Below, piece after piece: positions 8,104 through 14,184 of a stretch of DNA of 51,819 nucleotides; the stretch's first letter is position 1; every line of letters starts with the position of its first letter. This DNA is from a virus. Location of the stretch: positions 1 through 51,819 of the IMG/VR virus record IMGVR_UViG_3300042566_001407. One strand, 5' to 3'. The notes under the pieces were generated by a model that was not told the origin of the DNA, searched no databases, and worked only from the letters and a program-made list of their open reading frames with translations. Both the position numbers and the translations under genes were made by a program.

Positions 8104-9069
8104 ATGAAACTCAAAAACTTTATTGCTGTTGGTCTGGTTGCTGCTCCTGTTGCAGCATTTGCTGGACCTGCTTTGAATGGTGCTGGTGCCACCTTCCCAG
8201 CACCGATTTATCAACGATGGTTCCAAGATTATGCACGAACTTCTGGGAGTAGGGTTAATTATCAGTCCGTTGGTTCTGGTGCTGGTGTTCGTCAATTCAT
8301 TGCGGGCACAGTTGACTTCGCAGCAAGCGATGAACCCATCAAAGCATCAGAAGCAAAGCAAGTGAAGCGTGGTGTCGTTCAAATTCCTATGGTGGGTGGA
8401 ACGATTGCTGTCGCATACAACAAACCTGGATGCTCTCTGAAACTGACACAGAAGCAAGTGGTTGATATTTTCCAAGGTGAGATTAAGGATTGGAAACAAC
8501 TCCCTAACTGTGGTAATGGTCCTATTCGGGTTGTTCATCGTTCTGATGGTTCTGGTACTACTTTTGCGTTTACCAACTCTCTGAACGCATTTGATGCATC
8601 TTGGAAGACTGTTGGTAAGTCTGTTTCTTGGCCAGTTGGGGTTGGTGGTAAAGGTAATGAAGGTGTTGCAGGAACCATTCGTAACACTCCTGGTTCTATT
8701 GGTTATGTGAATACTGGATTTGTAAAGGTAAACAAACTCCAGGCTGCTGCAATTCAAAACAAAGCAGGTAAGTTTGTTCTTCCTTCTGCTACTTCTGGTG
8801 CTGCTGCTCTGAATAGTATTACTCTAGATAGCAACCTTGCAGGTGAAAATCCTAATCCTTCTGGTGCTGGTGCTTATCCAATCTCCACTCTGACTTGGGT
8901 TCTTGCATATAAGAGTGGTAATGGTGCCAAAACTGGTGACATTCAATCAGCACTTAAGTATGCTCTAAGTGGAAAGGCACAGATGCTTGCTGATGATTTG
9001 GGTTATGTTCCTTTGAGTGGGTCTATCTTGAACAAGGCAAAGATTGCTGTTGGTCGTATCGGTAAGTAA
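8104..9069 (+). CDS. pstS: Phosphate ABC transporter substrate-binding protein
   Basis: 321 residues from MKLKNFIAVG, the start that leaves a proper signal peptide (cleavage near AAFAG). Upstream in-frame codons to 7984 run through the porin terminator and are rejected. Family motifs: 'GAGATFPAPIYQRWF', 'SVGSGAGVRQF', 'DFAASDEPI', 'HRSDGSGTTFAF' (phosphate-binding loop) and 'GSIGYVNTGF'. It binds phosphate in the periplasm and would feed the host PstCAB transporter, raising phosphate uptake for genome replication. No pstC, pstA or pstB is present here. Confidence 0.95.
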   Translation: MKLKNFIAVGLVAAPVAAFAGPALNGAGATFPAPIYQRWFQDYARTSGSRVNYQSVGSGAGVRQFIAGTVDFAASDEPIKASEAKQVKRGVVQIPMVGGTIAVAYNKPGCSLKLTQKQVVDIFQGEIKDWKQLPNCGNGPIRVVHRSDGSGTTFAFTNSLNAFDASWKTVGKSVSWPVGVGGKGNEGVAGTIRNTPGSIGYVNTGFVKVNKLQAAAIQNKAGKFVLPSATSGAAALNSITLDSNLAGENPNPSGAGAYPISTLTWVLAYKSGNGAKTGDIQSALKYALSGKAQMLADDLGYVPLSGSILNKAKIAVGRIGK

Positions 9070-9077
9070 ATCATAAC

Positions 9078-9106
9078 AGGGGGGTGCTTGACACCTCTTT
9101 ATTTTT
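9078..9106 (+). terminator. Weak terminator overlapping the hli promoter
   Basis: Hairpin of about 9 bp with three G-T pairs: right arm CACC(T)C from 9092, left arm GGGGGGTG ending at 9086, loop CTTGA, then TTTATTTTT. The -35 TTGACA (9088-9093) lies in its loop. Confidence 0.5.
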
Positions 9107-9116
9107 CCTATATAAT
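9088..9116 (+). promoter_or_regulatory. Consensus sigma70 promoter for hli
   Basis: TTGACA (9088-9093), 17-bp spacer, TATAAT (9111-9116): perfect consensus in both boxes. The spacer is the T-rich tail of the pstS terminator. Confidence 0.85.
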
Positions 9117-9143
9117 TGTGTAACAATTCGTAATAAAACGAAA

Positions 9144-9353
9144 ATGACTGTAACGACTAATGATCGTGGACAACAAAATATGTTTGCCCGCGAACCCCAA
9201 ATGTACATCTCTGATGCTGATGCTATTAAGTATGGGATGATGACGCACAACGAACGAGCAGAACTTGCTAATGGTCGTTGGGCAATGCTGGGATTTGTAG
9301 CAGGCATTATTTCTTATGCAGCAACTGGTAACTTTTTCTTCGGTGTATTCTGA
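9144..9353 (+). CDS. hli: High-light-inducible protein
   Basis: 69 residues from the ATG at 9144, 28 bp after the TATAAT. One membrane helix with the chlorophyll-binding motif 'ERAELANGRWAMLGFVAGI' (E..NGR.AM.G, about residues 35-53) and a polar N-terminus. HLIPs bind chlorophyll and carotenoid in thylakoids and protect photosystem II under stress. The stop overlaps the next ATG (TGATG), beginning a coupled operon of four genes. Confidence 0.92.
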   Translation: MTVTTNDRGQQNMFAREPQMYISDADAIKYGMMTHNERAELANGRWAMLGFVAGIISYAATGNFFFGVF

Positions 9354-9439
9354 TGACTGAAGTAATCTTCACACTCACTGCAGTTGCCTTTTTTGTACTT
9401 TTGGGTTATGCTGTAGAGAAAGTCGCAGAAACTTACTGA
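9353..9439 (+). CDS. 28-residue single-span membrane peptide
   Basis: ATG overlapping the hli stop; 28 residues: MTEVIFTLTAVAFF then VLLGYAVEKVAETY. One hydrophobic helix (about residues 4-19) followed by a short charged tail. TGATG junctions at both ends indicate coupled translation. The size and shape recall small photosystem or cytochrome b6f subunits, but I do not recognise a specific one. Confidence 0.55.
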   Translation: MTEVIFTLTAVAFFVLLGYAVEKVAETY

Positions 9440-9714
9440 TGAGTGCTGAAATGTTAGGGCAATTTGCGATTGCTCTTGAGAAACTTGGATGGGACACTAA
9501 CGATGAATTGGAAGTCAACATTGGTGGCGTGGCAGTTACGGGAACTGCTACTAATCCCAACGCTAATCCAAAGTGGGCGAAACCATACGGAACTGTAACT
9601 TACCAGAACGATGCGTTTATCGTCATCAAAAATAAAACTAGAAACCCTGTGGTTTCTTCTCAATCTAATCCTGAACTTAAACAACACCATTCTTATCAAG
9701 GAGAAACAAAATGA
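9439..9714 (+). CDS. Hypothetical protein in hli operon
   Basis: 91 residues, no membrane span. The N-terminus 'MSAEMLGQFAIALEKLGWDTNDELEV' could form an amphipathic helix, followed by a beta-rich Thr/Asn/Pro region and a basic tail. It starts in the stop of the 28-residue peptide (TGATG) and ends in the start of the second hli (ATGA). I do not recognise it; the coupling suggests a function with the HLIPs. Confidence 0.6.
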   Translation: MSAEMLGQFAIALEKLGWDTNDELEVNIGGVAVTGTATNPNANPKWAKPYGTVTYQNDAFIVIKNKTRNPVVSSQSNPELKQHHSYQGETK

Positions 9715-9830
9715 AAAATCTTTTTACTGAACGTGCCGAACGTATTAACGGTTGGGCAGCAATGATCGGAGTTATCGTTGCAATGGGTACTTACGCCACT
9801 ACTGGTCAAATCATCCCTGGCGTATTCTGA
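9711..9830 (+). CDS. hli: Short HLIP-like protein
   Basis: 39 residues with an AGGAG ribosome site at about 9699. The sequence contains 'ERAERINGWAAMIGVIVAMG' and ends 'TTGQIIPGVF', the compact HLIP form. The canonical NGR of the chlorophyll-binding motif is NGW here, so the conserved arginine is missing. Pigment binding is therefore less certain than in the first hli. Starts with an ATGA overlap; the stop overlaps an ATG at 9830. Confidence 0.75.
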   Translation: MKNLFTERAERINGWAAMIGVIVAMGTYATTGQIIPGVF

Positions 9831-9841
9831 TGGAGGTTAAA

Positions 9842-10369
9842 ATGCGTAAAGAAGGTTATCAAGTTCCACAAGTCCAATTCGTATTTCGTGAATCTGGAGA
9901 ATTCGTAATTCGTACATCCTCAGAACTTTTTGATGGTAAGCGTGTTGTGATTTTCTCACTGCCTGGGGCATTTACTCCTACTTGCTCTGCATATCAACTT
10001 CCTGGATTTGAGGAAAAGTTTGGAGAGTTTCAAGCACTGGGTATTGATGCTATTTACTGCATCTCTGTTAATGATGGTTTTGTGATGAATTCTTGGGCAC
10101 AAGATCAAAATATTCAAAACGTAAAACTGATTCCCGATGGAAATGCATACTTCACCCGTTCAATGGGTATGCTCGTTAGCAAGTCAAATCTTGGCTTCGG
10201 TGAGCGTTCTTGGCGTTACGCTGCTGTGGTAGACAAAGGTATTATTGAAAAACTGTTTGTTGAAGCAGGACAGCGTGATAATGCTGACTCTGATCCTTAT
10301 GAAGAGACTACTCCCGAAAATGTCTATAGTTATATTAAATCTACTATTCTAGAAGAAGAATTGGTCTGA
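9842..10369 (+). CDS. Peroxiredoxin (Prx5-type)
   Basis: 175 residues from the ATG at 9842, chosen over the coupled ATG at 9830 because GGAGG (9832-9836) precedes it at good spacing. The peroxidatic cysteine is in 'PGAFTPTCSAYQLPGF' (P-x3-T-x2-C motif, about residues 44-59), followed by 'YCISVNDGFVMNSWAQDQ', both typical of the Prx5/AhpC-TSA family. It reduces H2O2 or organic peroxides with thiol donors, plausible for protecting photosynthesis during infection. A clear terminator closes the operon. Confidence 0.85.
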   Translation: MRKEGYQVPQVQFVFRESGEFVIRTSSELFDGKRVVIFSLPGAFTPTCSAYQLPGFEEKFGEFQALGIDAIYCISVNDGFVMNSWAQDQNIQNVKLIPDGNAYFTRSMGMLVSKSNLGFGERSWRYAAVVDKGIIEKLFVEAGQRDNADSDPYEETTPENVYSYIKSTILEEELV

Positions 10370-10373
10370 TGAG

Positions 10374-10398
10374 AAGGAGGGTTTATCCCTCCTTTTTT
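10374..10398 (+). terminator. Terminator after peroxiredoxin
   Basis: 8-bp stem AAGGAGGG (10374-10381) / CCCTCCTT (10387-10394), 5-base loop, T-tract to 10398. Confidence 0.88.
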
Positions 10399-10406
10399 AA
10401 TAAATA
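10399..10406 (+). promoter_or_regulatory. T4-like late promoter for the lysin gene
   Basis: AATAAATA, 24 bp before the ATG at 10430 and directly behind the terminator. Matches the late -10 (TATAAATA-like) seen before virion genes. Confidence 0.6.
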
Positions 10407-10429
10407 GATTTACTGAACGGTTAGGAACA

Positions 10430-11131
10430 ATGAGAGTAGATCTTCATAACTTCTTTCAATACTACGATCCAAAGAATCCAAAGCACGTTGCTGCAGTAGA
10501 ACAACTTGAAGTTGATCTTGCGATTAAGAATCCAGATTTGATTGAGGATACTTCAAATTGGGTAAAAATTTTTAGAACAAAATTAGAACCAGTAATTCCT
10601 GGAATTCTTAATGTTCCTTATTTCCCACAAACAGATAATTACAGAGACGCACAGAGAACCTGTAATTCATCTTCTTGTGCGATGTGTTTAGAGTACTTTA
10701 AACCAGGAACTCTTCAGGGAGCAAAGGGCGATGACGCCTACGTCCAAAAAGTCTTTGCAGTTGGTGATACAACTGATCACTCTGTCCAAACAAAAGTTTT
10801 GGATGGTTATGGAGTTAAGTCACACTTTAGTTACAATCTTGGGTTTTCTGATCTTGATCGTGAGCTTGCCGCTGGGAGACCTGTTGTTATCGGGATTTAT
10901 CATCGCGGTACTCTATCTGCACCTTCTGGTGGGCACATGGTTGTAGTGATTGGTAAGAAAGGTGAAGACTATGTTGTAAATGATCCTTACGGTTCTCTGA
11001 ACGATGGATATACTGGACCAGTAACAAATGGTAAAGGTGCTGTATATAAGAAGTCTGATTTGACTTATCGTTGGTTGGAAAATGGTAAAGATAAAACTGG
11101 ATGGGGTAGAATCTTTGATGTAAAAAAGTAG
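10430..11131 (+). CDS. C39-like peptidase, frame-0 lysin product
   Basis: 233 residues. A C39-like cysteine peptidase fold spans about residues 60-210: catalytic Cys in 'RTCNSSSCAMCLEY' (about residues 82-95), His in 'GGHMVVVIG', Asp in 'YVVNDPYGS'. A Gln in 'PYFPQTDNY' can serve the oxyanion hole. The N-terminal 55 residues are helical and unrecognised. The gene ends in AAA AAG TAG; the A AAA AAG heptamer and a downstream pseudoknot suggest that some ribosomes slip -1 and continue into the lysozyme frame, giving a 393-residue two-enzyme protein. Host peptidoglycan peptide cross-links are the likely target (inferred). Confidence 0.8.
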   Translation: MRVDLHNFFQYYDPKNPKHVAAVEQLEVDLAIKNPDLIEDTSNWVKIFRTKLEPVIPGILNVPYFPQTDNYRDAQRTCNSSSCAMCLEYFKPGTLQGAKGDDAYVQKVFAVGDTTDHSVQTKVLDGYGVKSHFSYNLGFSDLDRELAAGRPVVIGIYHRGTLSAPSGGHMVVVIGKKGEDYVVNDPYGSLNDGYTGPVTNGKGAVYKKSDLTYRWLENGKDKTGWGRIFDVKK

Positions 11132-11194
11132 AATCAACATCACAGTTAAAAGTCCCTCAATGTGGTGTTGATTTAATCAAAGAATTTGAGGGAT
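11122..11194 (+). promoter_or_regulatory. Programmed -1 frameshift signal with pseudoknot
   Basis: Slip site A AAA AAG (11122-11128) in the zero frame, then TAG (11129-11131). Stem 1: 11132-11144 pairs with 11161-11173, 13 bp with one G-U. Stem 2: TCCCTCAA (11153-11160) pairs with TTGAGGGA (11186-11193), 8 Watson-Crick bp, with a possible extra G-U (11152/11194). Loop 1 is 8 nt, no base separates the stems at 11160/11161, loop 2 is 12 nt: an H-type pseudoknot. Spacer from slip site to stem is only 3 nt, short of the usual 5-9, but the two outer A-U pairs could open. Confidence 0.85.
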
Positions 11195-11610
11195 GTCATT
11201 TAAATGCCTATCCAGATCCAAAAACTGGCGGTCCTCCTATCACAATAGGATGGGGAAGCACTAGAGATTTTAATGGTTCTTATTTTAAGATGGGAAGAAC
11301 TATTACTCAAAAATATGCTGATAGTTTATTGCTATTTGATGTTGAAAATAGATTTCTACCCTCTTTGCAAAAGATACCTTATTGGAATGAAATGAATGAT
11401 AATCAACGTGGAGCACTTCTCAGTTTTGCTTACAATCTCGGTGCTGATTTCTATGGTGCTGGTGGGTTTAATACTATCACGAGCAGATTGAAGAATAAAG
11501 AGTGGAATTTAGTTCCAGATGCTTTATATCTCTACCGCAATCCTGGTAGCAATGTAGAGGCAGGATTAGCGAGACGCAGAAAAGCGGAAGGGAACCTCTG
11601 GGTATCTTAA
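11128..11610 (+). CDS. GH24 lysozyme domain, -1 frame extension
   Basis: In the -1 frame after the slip site, 160 codons encode a phage lysozyme: 'IKEFEGCHLNAYPDP' (catalytic Glu, E-x8-D), 'PPITIGWGST', 'NQRGALLSFAYNLGADF' and 'AGLARRRKAEGNLW'. The first in-frame ATG is at 11290, after the catalytic Glu and Asp, and no ATG, GTG or TTG occurs between the frame's preceding stop (11116-11118) and the Glu codon. The active enzyme is thus reachable only by the -1 shift from 10430. It cleaves the MurNAc-GlcNAc bond. The stop overlaps tail-to-tail with the holin-like gene. Confidence 0.85.
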   Translation, partial: VESTSQLKVPQCGVDLIKEFEGCHLNAYPDPKTGGPPITIGWGSTRDFNGSYFKMGRTITQKYADSLLLFDVENRFLPSLQKIPYWNEMNDNQRGALLSFAYNLGADFYGAGGFNTITSRLKNKEWNLVPDALYLYRNPGSNVEAGLARRRKAEGNLWVS

Positions 11611-11927
11611 TCTTCCATCTTCGCTTTAAGACCTAACAGAGCAGTGAGTAGAGTAAACAATGCATTGTATGCTCTACTTTCAGATTCTTTGCAATCTAAT
11701 GGTGGGGGATTTACTAAACCACCTAAAGCATCTGCTCTTTCCAGTGAACCTGGAACCATAAAGTTACAATTTAAAAAAGTAACTCCAATATATCCTAAGG
11801 TACATATCACTAAAGACGCAATAAGTTTATCTAAAGTACGAAAATTTTTTCCTACCTTTTTTGGCTGGTCTTCTGATGAATCTGATGATTTCGGGGAATT
11901 GTTTTCTTGGTGGTATTCTTCTGGCAT
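11607..11927 (-). CDS. Holin-like small membrane protein
   Basis: 106 residues. Polar Ser/Glu/Lys-rich N-terminus, a hydrophobic span at about residues 36-53 ('LIASLVICTLGYIGVTFL'), and a second hydrophobic segment at the C-terminus ('AYNALFTLLTALLGLKAK'), a shape shared with phage holins. A GGAG ribosome site lies 9 bp before the ATG. The gene is convergent with and touches the lysozyme stop. Placement beside the lysin and two spans suggest the membrane-pore partner. I saw no diagnostic motif, so this stays provisional. The plus-strand frame across it is a shadow. Confidence 0.55.
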   Translation of the reverse strand: MPEEYHQENNSPKSSDSSEDQPKKVGKNFRTLDKLIASLVICTLGYIGVTFLNCNFMVPGSLERADALGGLVNPPPLDCKESESRAYNALFTLLTALLGLKAKMED

Positions 11928-11994
11928 TTAAAAATACTCCATCATTGGTAATCAATCTTATAATTAATAGACCAATTAAGAATAATTTTTTCAT
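11827..11994 (-). CDS. Possible nested small gene before the holin
   Basis: 55 codons starting at an ATGA overlap with the stop of the 63-residue gene. It reads MKKLFLIGLLIIRLITNDG and then becomes strongly basic (RRIPPRKQ, RRPAKKGRKK). A hydrophobic N-terminus with a basic tail suggests a membrane-anchored peptide. Its last ~100 bp overlap the holin-like gene in another frame. It could be real (coupled start, signal-like N-terminus) or chance; the nested layout recalls Rz/Rz1 but there is no lipobox. Confidence 0.3.
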   Translation of the reverse strand: MKKLFLIGLLIIRLITNDGVFLNARRIPPRKQFPEIIRFIRRPAKKGRKKFSYFR

Positions 11995-12182
11995 CTTCCT
12001 TCTTCTTTATGTATCCAAGTCTTAAGTTCGTGTAGATATTTCCTTAGCATATCTGCTTTTTCTAGATGCCAAACATCACCACTCTTGAAGTATTCTTGAG
12101 TGTGATTGTCTATTGCTTTTAGAATGTTATGAATCGGAGCATTCCAACACTCACGTTTGGGAGTATTCCACTCTCTTGGCAT
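11991..12182 (-). CDS. Small hypothetical protein, 63 aa
   Basis: Reads MPREWNTPKRECWNAPIHN followed by a helical, charged region. The ATG has a GAGG ribosome site in the tail of the preceding lysine-rich gene, 6 bp upstream. No recognised domain. It belongs to a minus-strand late operon (12302 to 11607) that ends with the holin-like gene. Confidence 0.6.
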   Translation of the reverse strand: MPREWNTPKRECWNAPIHNILKAIDNHTQEYFKSGDVWHLEKADMLRKYLHELKTWIHKEEGR

Positions 12183-12188
12183 ACATCC

Positions 12189-12302
12189 TCACTTTTTCTT
12201 ACCACCGTTTTTTGCTTTCTTCGCAGTCGCATTACCTTGGTTTTGTTTAGATTGCTTACCACCAGCAGATCCTTTCTTACCTTTGTTTGCAGATTTTGCC
12301 AC
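12189..12302 (-). CDS. Lysine-rich basic mini-protein, 37 aa
   Basis: GTG start at 12302 with GGAG upstream at good spacing. The product (AKSANKGKKGSAGGKQSKQ, then NQGNATAKKAKNGGKKK) has about 13 lysines, many glycines and no hydrophobic core: an intrinsically disordered nucleic-acid- or envelope-binding type of peptide. A longer out-of-frame reading on the same strand (12119-12307) is a shadow. Low complexity, so homology will be hard to show; the ribosome site and operon position argue it is real. Confidence 0.55.
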   Translation of the reverse strand: MAKSANKGKKGSAGGKQSKQNQGNATAKKAKNGGKKK

Positions 12303-12346
12303 TGCATTACTCCGAATGGTATAAGAATATTTATGAAAAATGGTTC

Positions 12347-12355
12347 TTATTTATC
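12347..12355 (-). promoter_or_regulatory. Late promoter of minus-strand lysis operon
   Basis: GATAAATAA read on the minus strand, with a second copy CATAAATA at 12335-12328, both upstream of the GTG at 12302. Confidence 0.5.
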
Positions 12356-12381
12356 GTGTGCCACCTAGGAAATTGGACCTC

Positions 12382-12410
12382 TTGACAGTATTTGCTAACA
12401 GTGTTATGAT
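12382..12410 (+). promoter_or_regulatory. Sigma70 promoter of psbA
   Basis: TTGACA (12382-12387), 17-bp spacer, TATGAT (12405-12410). A late-type GATAAATA overlaps at 12408-12415. It predicts a leader of about 165 nt before the psbA ATG. Confidence 0.8.
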
Positions 12411-12441
12411 AAATAGGTAAACAAATGTTACGGAATTCTCA

Positions 12442-12582
12442 TAATTCTTAACATTGACAAACACCCACTAACCGAGACCTATGGGGTGTATAAAAACGTC
12501 TCTCATACCCACAATGGAGGGTGTTGTGGGATATACTGTAACCATCCAGTCCCCCCTGGACTTTTACTTACCCTTTTAAACA
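12442..12582 (+). promoter_or_regulatory. Structured psbA leader
   Basis: The leader holds the 14-mer shared with the porin leader (12442-12455), a hairpin CCCACAA / TTGTGGG around 12509-12529, and a hairpin AGTCC / GGACT with loop CCCCT around 12549-12563. Structured RNAs of the PhotoRC type are described upstream of psbA in cyanophages and marine cyanobacteria; whether this is one needs a covariance search. No gene is seen between 12303 and 12583. Confidence 0.45.
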
Positions 12583-12583
12583 A

Positions 12584-13666
12584 ATGACTGCTTCAATCGC
12601 TTCACGCCGTTCTGGCGAAAACCTTTGGGAACAATTCTGTTCCTGGATTACTTCAACCGATAACCGTCTTTATGTTGGTTGGTTCGGTGTTCTGATGATT
12701 CCAACGCTGCTTGCTGCTGCTACTTGTTTCATCATTGCATTCATTGGTGCTCCCCCTGTGGACATTGATGGTATCCGTGAACCCGTTGCTGGTTCACTCA
12801 TGTACGGAAACAACATCATCTCTGGTGCTGTTATTCCTTCTTCTAATGCAATCGGACTTCACTTCTATCCCATCTGGGAAGCTGCTTCTCTTGATGAATG
12901 GCTATATAATGGTGGACCTTTCCAACTGGTCGTATTCCACTTTCTGATTGGCATCTATGCTTACATGGGACGCGAATGGGAACTTTCTTACCGACTTGGT
13001 ATGCGTCCTTGGATTTGTGTTGCCTACTCTGCACCCGTTGCTGCTGCTTCTGCAGTGTTCCTGGTCTATCCCTTCGGTCAAGGATCCTTCTCTGATGCAA
13101 TGCCTCTGGGGATTTCGGGAACTTTCAACTACATGCTTGTTTTCCAGGCAGAACACAACATTCTTATGCATCCTTTCCACATGTTGGGAGTTGCTGGTGT
13201 CTTCGGTGGTTCTCTTTTCTCTGCTATGCACGGATCTCTTGTCACCTCTAGTCTTGTACGTGAGACTACAGAAAATGAGTCACAGAACTACGGTTACAAG
13301 TTCGGACAAGAAGAAGAGACCTACAACATTGTAGCTGCTCACGGTTACTTTGGTCGCCTTATCTTCCAATATGCTTCCTTTAATAACTCACGTTCGCTGC
13401 ACTTCTTCCTTGCTGCTTGGCCTGTAGTTGGCATCTGGTTCACTGCTCTTGGTGTTTCTACGATGGCATTTAACTTGAATGGTTTCAACTTTAACCAATC
13501 AATCGTTGATAGTCAGAACCGTGTAGTTAACACCTGGGCTGATGTTCTCAACCGTGCTGGACTGGGCATGGAAGTTATGCATGAAAGGAATGCTCACAAT
13601 TTTCCTCTGGACCTCGCTGCTGCCGAAGCAACTCCTGTTGCTCTGACTGCTCCTTCCATTGGTTGA
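12584..13666 (+). CDS. psbA: Photosystem II D1 protein
   Basis: 360 residues, full length, uninterrupted by an intron. Core motifs present: '[16 protein letters not shown]', '[15 protein letters not shown]', '[12 protein letters not shown]', and the C-terminal '[17 protein letters not shown]' with the processing tail [11 protein letters not shown]. The residue equivalent to position 130 is Glu (GRE), the form associated with the high-light D1:2 isoform. The N-terminus is one residue longer than in Synechocystis. It keeps PSII running while host D1 turns over, supporting energy supply during infection. Confidence 0.98.
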   Translation: MTASIASRRSGENLWEQFCSWITSTDNRLYVGWFGVLMIPTLLAAATCFIIAFIGAPPVDIDGIREPVAGSLMYGNNIISGAVIPSSNAIGLHFYPIWEAASLDEWLYNGGPFQLVVFHFLIGIYAYMGREWELSYRLGMRPWICVAYSAPVAAASAVFLVYPFGQGSFSDAMPLGISGTFNYMLVFQAEHNILMHPFHMLGVAGVFGGSLFSAMHGSLVTSSLVRETTENESQNYGYKFGQEEETYNIVAAHGYFGRLIFQYASFNNSRSLHFFLAAWPVVGIWFTALGVSTMAFNLNGFNFNQSIVDSQNRVVNTWADVLNRAGLGMEVMHERNAHNFPLDLAAAEATPVALTAPSIG

Positions 13667-13690
13667 GTTTCCTAAAACTGAATAATACTC

Positions 13691-13716
13691 AAAGGGACTT
13701 GCAAAAGTCCCTTTTT
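13691..13716 (+). terminator. Terminator after psbA
   Basis: 10-bp perfect stem AAAGGGACTT (13691-13700) / AAGTCCCTTT (13705-13714), loop GCAA, T-tract to 13716. Confidence 0.92.
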
Positions 13717-13727
13717 TCATATATAAT
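13699..13727 (+). promoter_or_regulatory. Promoter nested in the psbA terminator
   Basis: TTGCAA (13699-13704) across the hairpin loop, 17-bp spacer made of the right arm and T-tract, TATAAT (13722-13727). A second TATAAT follows at 13738-13743 within the direct repeat AATACACGAAT. Start codon of the endonuclease at 13750. Confidence 0.55.
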
Positions 13728-13749
13728 AATACACGAATATAATACACGA

Positions 13750-14184
13750 ATGTCTAGACCTACTCAAACTACTGGAACTAAAACTTGCACCAAGTGCGGG
13801 ATGACAAAAGATATTGTAGAGTTTTATAAAAGAGGTGGAAAGCAATCGCCAAACACCAGACATAACCATTGTAAAGAATGCACTAAAAAAAGAGTTTCTG
13901 CAACTCCATCTATCATAAAAAGAGAACAAGCACTTAAAAGAATGTATGGTATCACCCAGAAAGATTATGATGTAATGCTTGCAGAACAAAATAATCAGTG
14001 TGCTATTTGCAAAACAACTGAACCTGGTGGTAGACATACGAGCAATTATTTTGTTGTAGACCACTGCCACAATACTGGTAAAGTAAGAAAACTACTTTGT
14101 CATCATTGCAATACCGCATTGGGTCTTGTAGGAGATAATATAGATACCTTACAAAAAATGATTCAATATCTCAATGTCTCATAA
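13750..14184 (+). CDS. Endonuclease VII-type (HNH) homing nuclease
   Basis: 144 residues. N-terminal zinc knuckle 'CTKCGMTKDIVEFYKRGG' with 'HNHCKEC', then the endonuclease VII core: 'QCAICKTTEPGG', 'FVVDHCHNTGKVRKLLCHHC' (DH-x-H catalytic motif, about residues 102-121) and 'NTALGLVGDN'. T4 gp49 resolves Holliday junctions, but small freestanding proteins of this type next to psbA in cyanophages are known as homing endonucleases (F-CphI in S-PM2). Its position in the psbA-psbD interval fits that. It lacks the C-terminal dimer region of gp49. Confidence 0.8.
   Translation: MSRPTQTTGTKTCTKCGMTKDIVEFYKRGGKQSPNTRHNHCKECTKKRVSATPSIIKREQALKRMYGITQKDYDVMLAEQNNQCAICKTTEPGGRHTSNYFVVDHCHNTGKVRKLLCHHCNTALGLVGDNIDTLQKMIQYLNVS

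Noticed and set aside
11290-11610. Independent lysozyme starting at the first ATG of its frame
   Set aside because: It would lack the catalytic Glu, Asp and the TIGWG segment, so it could not be an active enzyme.
11644-11931. 95-codon plus-strand frame
   Set aside because: Shadow of the minus-strand holin-like gene, which has a ribosome site and clear membrane spans.
12119-12307. 62-codon minus-strand frame
   Set aside because: Out of frame with the GTG-started lysine-rich gene that has a proper ribosome site; its ATG is only 5 bp away by chance.
12454-12494. Second TTGACA upstream of psbA
   Set aside because: The nearest -10-like TATAAA is 29 bp away, too far for sigma70; the promoter at 12382-12410 fits much better.
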